From Girardinichthys multiradiatus (Eukaryota; Chordata; Actinopteri; Cyprinodontiformes; Goodeidae): DNA of 64,000 nucleotides. The stretch lies in assembly GCF_021462225.1 (NCBI RefSeq), contig NC_061816.1, forward strand, positions 14,285,390 to 14,349,389, read 5' to 3'. A model generated the notes under the pieces. That model searched no databases and was not told the origin of the DNA. It saw only the letters and a list, made by a program, of their open reading frames with translations. How positions within the stretch are numbered: position 1 is the stretch's first letter; each line of letters opens with the position of its first letter. A program made the position numbers and the translations under genes. Of this stretch, positions 57,779 to 64,000 are shown one piece after another.

Positions 57779-58466
57779 GTCATGCAGGGAAAGCTCTGTT
57801 TTTATCATTGTTTTTAAAAAAAATGCTAACTTTAAAAAGTATTTTTAATGCATAAACCAAAGTAAATAGCTCGTTGCATTTATTAAAAATAAGTGAATCA
57901 CAGTCTCAGAGTAAATAGAAAATAACCAATACAACTTGTTGGTGATGAAAAGTTTTATTTTATCTAGAAAGGTGAATATGTCAACTATTCTCACCACAGG
58001 TATCCATCTAGGCCTGGTACTGAGCTTGTGGTGTGCATTCGATGTTTTGGATTTAAATTTTTTGTTTTACTAAACAAAAGTTGCCAGATTGGGCCAGAAA
58101 TTATATTATGTCAATCCGTAGGCTAATAATTCCACATTTCATTACATTTTTACAAACAGAGAAAAAACAAATTAAGACATGTAAGCAATTTTGCAAGATT
58201 AGGAGATTAGGATCTGGCACCATGATACATGTAACAGGTTCATGGCTAGTCTTCAGTTTAACAAATCGGGTGCCTTCAAAAGAAACTGGGCAGAATATTT
58301 ATATATTGACTGAGTACAAAATTCTTCCATAATGATAATGACATTGATTTTATTAATCTAGAAGTGAGGGCACCGCATGCCTCATCACCATACAGTTGAG
58401 GCTACAGTCCTTGTTGCAGTTCTCTATATTGTGGTGACTAAAAAATTCAAAGTAGTTTAGGAAATG

Positions 58467-58497
58467 CTTGTACTGGATTTTGTAAATCCAGTACAAG
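58467..58497. repeat. Perfect inverted repeat, 14-bp arms, 3-nt loop
   Basis: CTTGTACTGGATTT is followed by TGT and then its exact complement AAATCCAGTACAAG. The stem does not extend further. It is too short for a typical pre-miRNA. Confidence 0.9.
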
Positions 58498-58555
58498 GTG
58501 TAGCAATACCATTCATCCAAAGTTAACAGCATTATGTAGGCCCTAATGGTATGGG

Positions 58556-58575
58556 GTGTGTGTGTGTGTGTGTGT
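58556..58575. repeat. (GT)10 microsatellite
   Basis: Twenty bases of uninterrupted GT dinucleotides, followed by a T and G run. Confidence 0.9.
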
Positions 58576-59884
58576 TTTGGGGGGTGCATACATTTCTGTA
58601 TGACTGAGTTCTCCGTTGGCAATACAAAAGTTGAAAAAGCATATAACTTGGCAATGCTTTCTTTAAACAGCTCAATCTTCAAGACGGGCAATAAACCTCT
58701 GTAAATTTATATTAACATTAAAAAGCCTTTATTTTATTAATCTTTGCTCTAAAAATAGTAAGTTTGACTAAACGTATTATGTAAATGATTGACAGTTTAG
58801 TAAATCCTGAAAGACCTATCATTTTCACATTGGTGAGACATAGGTGACCATTTTAATTTGTAGACTTGTCATTCTTTTCACCGAGCTCTGTTTATGATAT
58901 AAGTTTCTGTCACTTTGCATTATATTAGTATCTCTGTGTTTTGATTTTATTTCTCTGTTTGGTTGTGTTTGATATCTATTTCATTTTATGTCTATTTGCT
59001 GTAATTGAATTTTTTTTTTATCTTTCCAGAGCTGATTTTGCAATTATCTGTTTTTTGGCTTTTCATTGTAGTCACTCCAGTTTCCTCTGTGAATGTGGTA
59101 AATATGTTGTTATTTTATCTTTTTAACAACTGCTTCTATTTTTCTATTTTACATATTATTTATTGCTCTTGCACTAACCAGATAGTTGGTTTTTTTTCTC
59201 AATTTTGTGTACTAGTGACATTGACAATAAAGGAGGTTGTGATTCTTTTTTAGTTTATCGTTTTGGGCATTTTGTGTCATATTCTAGACAATTATGTGTA
59301 CCTTCTTGGTCATTTTGACACTGTGGGCAACACTTGAGTTGCATTTTCTGGCATCCAACCCAACCCTTCTGTTTTCAGGTTCCAGTTACAGAACCTAACC
59401 AATAAAAAGAAGGAAGACAGCTGGTTTTGGTCAGTGGAATAATTCAAAGTCAGTTGACAAATGTGGGACCCGCATCATCACAAGTAAAGATGAACAGAAA
59501 TTCGCCCTCAGGGCTCTTTGCAGTCATTGAGACTAACTAACTTGCTTGTTGAATTGTTCAGGCACTTCTATCACATGGGGATGTAATTTAGCTCCTATTT
59601 CCTCTCACATCCTTTCTGTTCTGTCCTCTCTTACATAATAATTATCAAGCTTTACCAGGTTGTTGATATTGATTTGGCCATCAGTCCTATTCCAGACAAC
59701 TAAACCTATTTCCCCTTTGGAGGTGCTTTGAATAAAAGAGTGTTTTGACAACAACCTTTTTTAATGGCTTTTATTTAAATAGATTTCCATATGGGAAGTT
59801 ATGGTTTTTCTCTTGTACCTAACCACTAAAACACATAACAAAGGTGACATTCAGATTTGCCTATGTGATAATTTCCTTTTTTTT

Positions 59885-60700
59885 CTTACTGTTACCACAC
59901 AAATATGTTTGAGATCTTCTAGCAAATTTTGTTATCAGACAGAGATCACTTTGAAAAAAATGCTTTCAAATGATGTTTGATTTATTAAGGGAAAACTTTA
60001 TCTAAACCAACCTGGCCATATGTTAAAACATAATTGTCCCCTCTCCTATAAATTATGGATTAAATGTGATAAACTACTGGCAGTCATTGGGTTTAATTAC
60101 TGCCTGACCTGTTGAATCAATAACACAGCTAAAGGAAACCTTTCCAACAACATGAAGTAGGTTAACAGATTTTAAAAAGCAACACATTAAGGCCCAGTTG
60201 AAAGAAATTCAAAAACAGTTCCAGACCAAAGTCTTTATCATCTAATTTATTAGACTGGAATGGGTTACAAAAACATTTCTAAATCTTTGGGACTCCAGCA
60301 AACCAGAGTGAGAGCTATATCCATTAATGGAGAAATATGGCAAATGGGACCATGTTAACAGGATCAAACAAAATTACTGCAAAGCACATGAAGGACTCAT
60401 CCAGGAGATCAAAAAAGAACCCAGCATTTCAGACAAATATCACTATACCTTCAGTCTGATAGGTGGTCATAGTGTTGCTTCAGAACCTTTATGATTTCCT
60501 GTAATTGAACCATGAATTCTGCACTCTACTAGAAATCCTAAATAAGAAGGTCTGAACATCAATTTATTGGCTTAAATTACATGATTTGAAAAATAAAAAA
60601 AATATTTAGTGTTTTTTTTTTTTTTTTTTCTTTGATAGGTGTGACAAAAAAGCTAAAACAGAACAATATCTTTAAGGTGGCAACTACTTTTTCACACCAT
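59885..60700 (+). mobile_element. Decayed Tc1-like relic (family D)
   Basis: 5' non-coding themes at 59970-60110 precede transposase pieces: 60205-60330 (the N-terminal helix-turn-helix around 'KSLGLQ-T-VRAI'), 60380-60430 ('RLIQEI-K-PS') and 60480-60560 ('GTMNSALY-KIL'). The right end finishes in TTTTTCACACCA near 60699. The central core is deleted. An 18-nt T run (60612-60629) lies in the 3' part. Confidence 0.65.
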
Positions 60701-62424
60701 TTTAAATACTTGACAAGCTCTCTCCATGTCATATTTGACTGAATTGCTGCTTATGATTTTTAAAGATTCCTATCATTTAATGTGGATCCATGATGATGAT
60801 GGGGACATTTCTATAGACATGTGGAAAGCAGATTTCTTTCTTACAATGCCAGAGCTACTCTAAAACTAGCATCCACACTGCTGGCAGATGGTCTTTGTCT
60901 TTTTGTTTGAGTGTAATTTTGTCTGCTCGGAAATCAGCATATTGACACTAAGGGCTGATTTGTTTTTTTTCTTGATCATTGCCAAGGTTGGTTTGAAGCC
61001 AGTCATTTGTTTTCAGCTAGTATTTATAGCCATGAAATTGTTCACTCTTCAGGAAACTTAAAGAGTGCCAGTGGACAAGCCTGCTTTTGTGTCCCAATTA
61101 CAATAAAGTGTCAGGGTGCTGAAAATCTCATCCCATAATCTGTAAACTTGTGTGGGCCCCAAACAAAATCAAAGCCACCCAGGATTTAGGGGCATTTTCC
61201 ATACACAGGAAATATGATCAAAAGCAACATAATACCAGTCTACCCTTTGATTTTGATTTTTTTTTACCCTTATGCCTCCGATGTTTGTAGTAGATTATTT
61301 TCATGGATTTCCATAAAGTAAGTCTGCTTTTGCATGCACTAAAATAAATCCTCAATACTTCTAGCATTTGACTGTACTTGACTATGCAATAGGTCTGATT
61401 AGGTCTACGAATGTCAAAACCAATACAAAGTAATAAAGAGTGACTGCTTTTGTGTGTGTTCTGCAGGAATATGCTGTGCAGATGGCTTACAAACACAAAG
61501 GAAAGGCGTGGAGCTTTTGGCACTGTGCTAAATGTCTCTGTAATCTCTGTACGAGATTAAAACCATCCCTTCAGATCCCTACAGACACTGCCTTAATTAG
61601 TGTTTTAGTGGAAGGGATGGTGGAAGGGGCTGCCTTATATGTTTGTCCAAAAATGTTTACCTTAGGTCCAGATTTGAGTTTATTTGAGAGTATCTGTCTC
61701 AAGAGTTTGCCCTCTGAATACAACAACTGTTCAGTTTTTGAGCTCATCTCTTGGGGGCCCTTTATGTTTCTTTCTTTGCTCAGCTTTTTCTGTCGCTTTT
61801 ATGTGCACGTATGAGTGCAGTGCAGTTATCTAGAGCAGTCAACGTTAAAGACAAGCTAAAAAAAATGAGAACAACCAGTCACTGATAAATCCATTGTCAG
61901 TCCCAGGTGTTAGCACAGCCATTGTCCGGGCACATTCTCTGTCCTTTTGTGCTTTTCTCCCATGGGAAAAAAATGACTGAAGCGGGCTATCTGACATTTA
62001 TTAATCCTTTGTCATGGTCTGAATAAACATATTTCACCTCTGAGAAATCAGTGTGCAACATCAGTGCACATGTTACGACTTGGAGCACCAAAACCTGCAT
62101 TGAAGCTTACACTGCTGTGATGGTACATCTTTTTTTTTTTTTTATGAGGTGTAGAAGTTCTGTTCCAAGGTTAGGTTCCTTTTTAATGTAAACATTAAGA
62201 CAGTAAGATGATGATTTACTCATGCTGAAATAGTATTCTTGGTGTCTAATCCAAAACAATTAGCTTCATTGGCCAACACCGACCAAACAAGGTGAAAGTG
62301 GCATTAACAAATGCACTACCAGGGCTGTTGATGAAAAAAAACAAAAACACACTTATTGTAATGCATGTGACTAATCCAGAGCTCCAGTTCCAGTTCATGC
62401 CTGAGTATACACCTTTCATGCAAC
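60701..62424. other. Unique spacer
   Basis: No supported gene. An open frame of about 115 residues follows an acceptor-like TGTGTGTTCTGCAG at 61465, but I recognise no family and see no polyadenylation signal tied to it. Confidence 0.3.
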
Positions 62425-63010
62425 CTTTTCCCCATTTTGTAACATTACAATCCAAAATGTCAATGTATTTTATTGTGAGTTTATGTGATAGACCAACACA
62501 GAAGAGTGTCTAATTTTGTAGTGAAATTAAAATCTAAATTCGGTGGGATGTATTTGTTTGACACCTCTGACCATACCTTTTAGAACGTTATACTGCATTT
62601 ACCAGGTTTGCACATCCAAAGATTGAAATTTTTGCCAAGTCTTGTCACAGATTCTTAAATGGATTTAGTTCTGGACTTTGACGGTCTTAACCCTTCCATT
62701 GTATCTCTGGCTATAATACATACGCTTAGTTTCATTGTCTATCTTCCCACCAACTCTGACCACCTTTCCTGTCCGCGCTGAGGAACAGCACCCTCACAAC
62801 ATACACGGTGGGGTTGGTGTGTTCAGAGCAATGTATGGTGTTAGTTTTCCTCCACAAGTAACGTTTTTCAGTGAAGCCAAAAAGTTTAGTTTTGTCCTCT
62901 TCTTACCTTAGCACCTTCCAAGTGTTTTCTGTGCTGGTTACAATTCTTGTGGCAAACCTGAAATGGGGCATCTTATGGCTTTCTTCTTGCCACTCTATAA
63001 ATGCCATATT
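62425..63010 (-). mobile_element. Decayed Tdr1-like Tc1 relic
   Basis: 62430-62510 is the terminal region themed 'ttttgtaacattacaatcc...atgtattttattg...gtgatagaccaacac'. The antisense transposase continues through 62630-62690 (before the Glu), 62745-62850 (core around 'GGGSIM') and 62860-63000 (first Asp region and upstream). A deletion has removed the second Asp region. It is truncated on the right. Confidence 0.7.
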
Positions 63011-64000
63011 TGCAGTGTCCACAATTAAACGTTATCCTGTCACCTGAACTGCAATGTAGGTATGTGCAAAAGCACCATGTAATGAGTACTTCCTATTAGA
63101 AAGAAAAACAAGGTTTTACAAAAAATAACATCTAAATAATAATAAACAGCATGAAGAAGATGAAAAAAAATGGTGCTGATCATTTCACATTTTCCTTTCC
63201 ATGGCATATCTTTCACATATAAAAAGTGCCACAAAATGTAAAGATTAAAAAGTTGCTGTTTTAAATGAGCACAAGGAGCCAAACCAGCTGGAATGGATAC
63301 AGTTGGCCATGTTTGCAAGGCAACATCACGGTTTGCATACTGTGAAAAGTTCAAAGGATAAATAGCACATAAATCCAGGACATCACATTGAAAGAAAAAA
63401 AACAAAACAAAACAAGCAACCACTACCAATATGTCTTAACTTTTTAATCAGTTCGGAAACCCTCCTGTTTTCTTGTTGCTCATTACTGTACCCTGGGCTC
63501 CCATGTTGGAGCCATTATAACAGAACAAGATTCACAACTTTTCAGCCGCAGTCAGTTGAACACACTTCCAATGATTTTTTTTTCACTTCTCCAACAGTAA
63601 CAATACACTGCAGACAGTTTGCTCTAAAACTGTTAGAAAAAAGAAACCATATGTCGCTTAACAACCATAATGAAAGACTCCAGAGTGATGTTCAAAACCA
63701 TTTCAGACCTGCTATTTATACAGCAGTCTCTGATTATTTAGACTTAATGAATGCTCCAAATAGCTTAATAATTTAATATTAAAGTGGTAAAACTAGGCAT
63801 AGCTGCGGTGAATGGAAAAATATTAACCACATTTACCAAGTCTCACTTTTTTAAACAAAATTGTTCCTGTTTTACATTTGAGAGTTTACCTGTGATGTAA
63901 AAACATCACTGAGGACACCCTCTGTCACACCGCTAAAACTCCAAGTCATAGCTACTTGTTTATTTGGGTCAGACACTGAGACAACACAATTAGTACAGTT
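63011..64000. other. Unique AT-rich end of the window
   Basis: No gene, RNA or repeat was recognised. The 129-codon antisense open frame at 63040-63429 is hydrophobic and AT-driven. Confidence 0.4.

Larger units (their letters stand above)
57779..59884. other. AT-rich spacer with a perfect hairpin and a GT microsatellite
   Basis: No gene was recognised. The block contains the 14-bp-stem hairpin at 58467-58497 and a (GT)10 run at 58556-58575. Hydrophobic open frames near 58941-59253 are AT-driven. Confidence 0.4.

Noticed and set aside
61465..61814. Open frame after an acceptor-like TGTTCTGCAG
   Set aside because: The early part is cysteine-rich and intriguing, but no family is recognised, the later part is hydrophobic and AT-driven, and no polyadenylation signal or donor supports it.
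1..64000. CRISPR arrays, bacterial operons, riboswitches, rRNA or tRNA genes
   Set aside because: None seen; the composition, the Tc1 and gypsy families and the lack of compact genes show vertebrate nuclear DNA.

Overview
The window reads as AT-rich, gene-poor DNA from a teleost fish. It carries several Tc1/mariner families at very different ages, two chromodomain Ty3/gypsy retrotransposons of the Tf1/sushi type, and fragments of dispersed repeats typical of fish. I recognise no complete host gene. The only host-like coding evidence is one weak candidate terminal exon near 22.4 kb, so the window is probably intergenic or intronic. Family labels A to E below are mine.

Layout. 1-10984: mostly unique AT-rich sequence with decayed Tc1 pieces at 838-1125, 2275-2430, 9060-9270 and 9680-9965. 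10987-18692: a dense cluster with three near-identical Tc1 elements of family A (A1 +, A2 -, A3 +) and a family B element (B1). A2 sits inside an old family D relic. A3 sits in a block made of a B-type end, a family C fragment and B1. 18.7-26.1 kb: mostly unique, with a homopurine tract, a POU-like palindrome, the candidate exon and two repeat fragments. 26129-27737: A4. 28-40.7 kb: unique, possibly regulatory blocks alternating with decayed Tc1 relics, including one full-length D relic (32364-33709). 40724-44420: gypsy element 1 on the minus strand, its 5' part replaced by a family C fragment, followed by B2 (44904-46180). 46.2-50.2 kb: Tc1 relics. 50245-51812: A5. 54899-57778: gypsy element 2 on the minus strand, with both LTRs and large internal deletions. 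57.8-64 kb: AT-rich sequence with two more Tc1 relics.

How the parts relate. All five A copies keep TA target duplications, about 200-bp inverted repeats carrying internal direct repeats, and a transposase of about 334 codons with a DD34E triad. They differ by few changes: A1 has a C-terminal frameshift, A2 one nonsense codon, A3 a nonsense codon and a 2-bp deletion, A4 a single-base deletion, and A5 an open frame with a 42-bp in-frame deletion. This pattern fits recent activity. B1 and B2 share the same left flank, including a family C end, so they descend from one composite unit rather than two independent insertions. The gypsy LTRs contain an 11-nt motif about 30 bp downstream of a TATA-like box. 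Its complement lies just inside the 5' LTR of element 2, which is the layout expected for Tf1-style self-primed reverse transcription.
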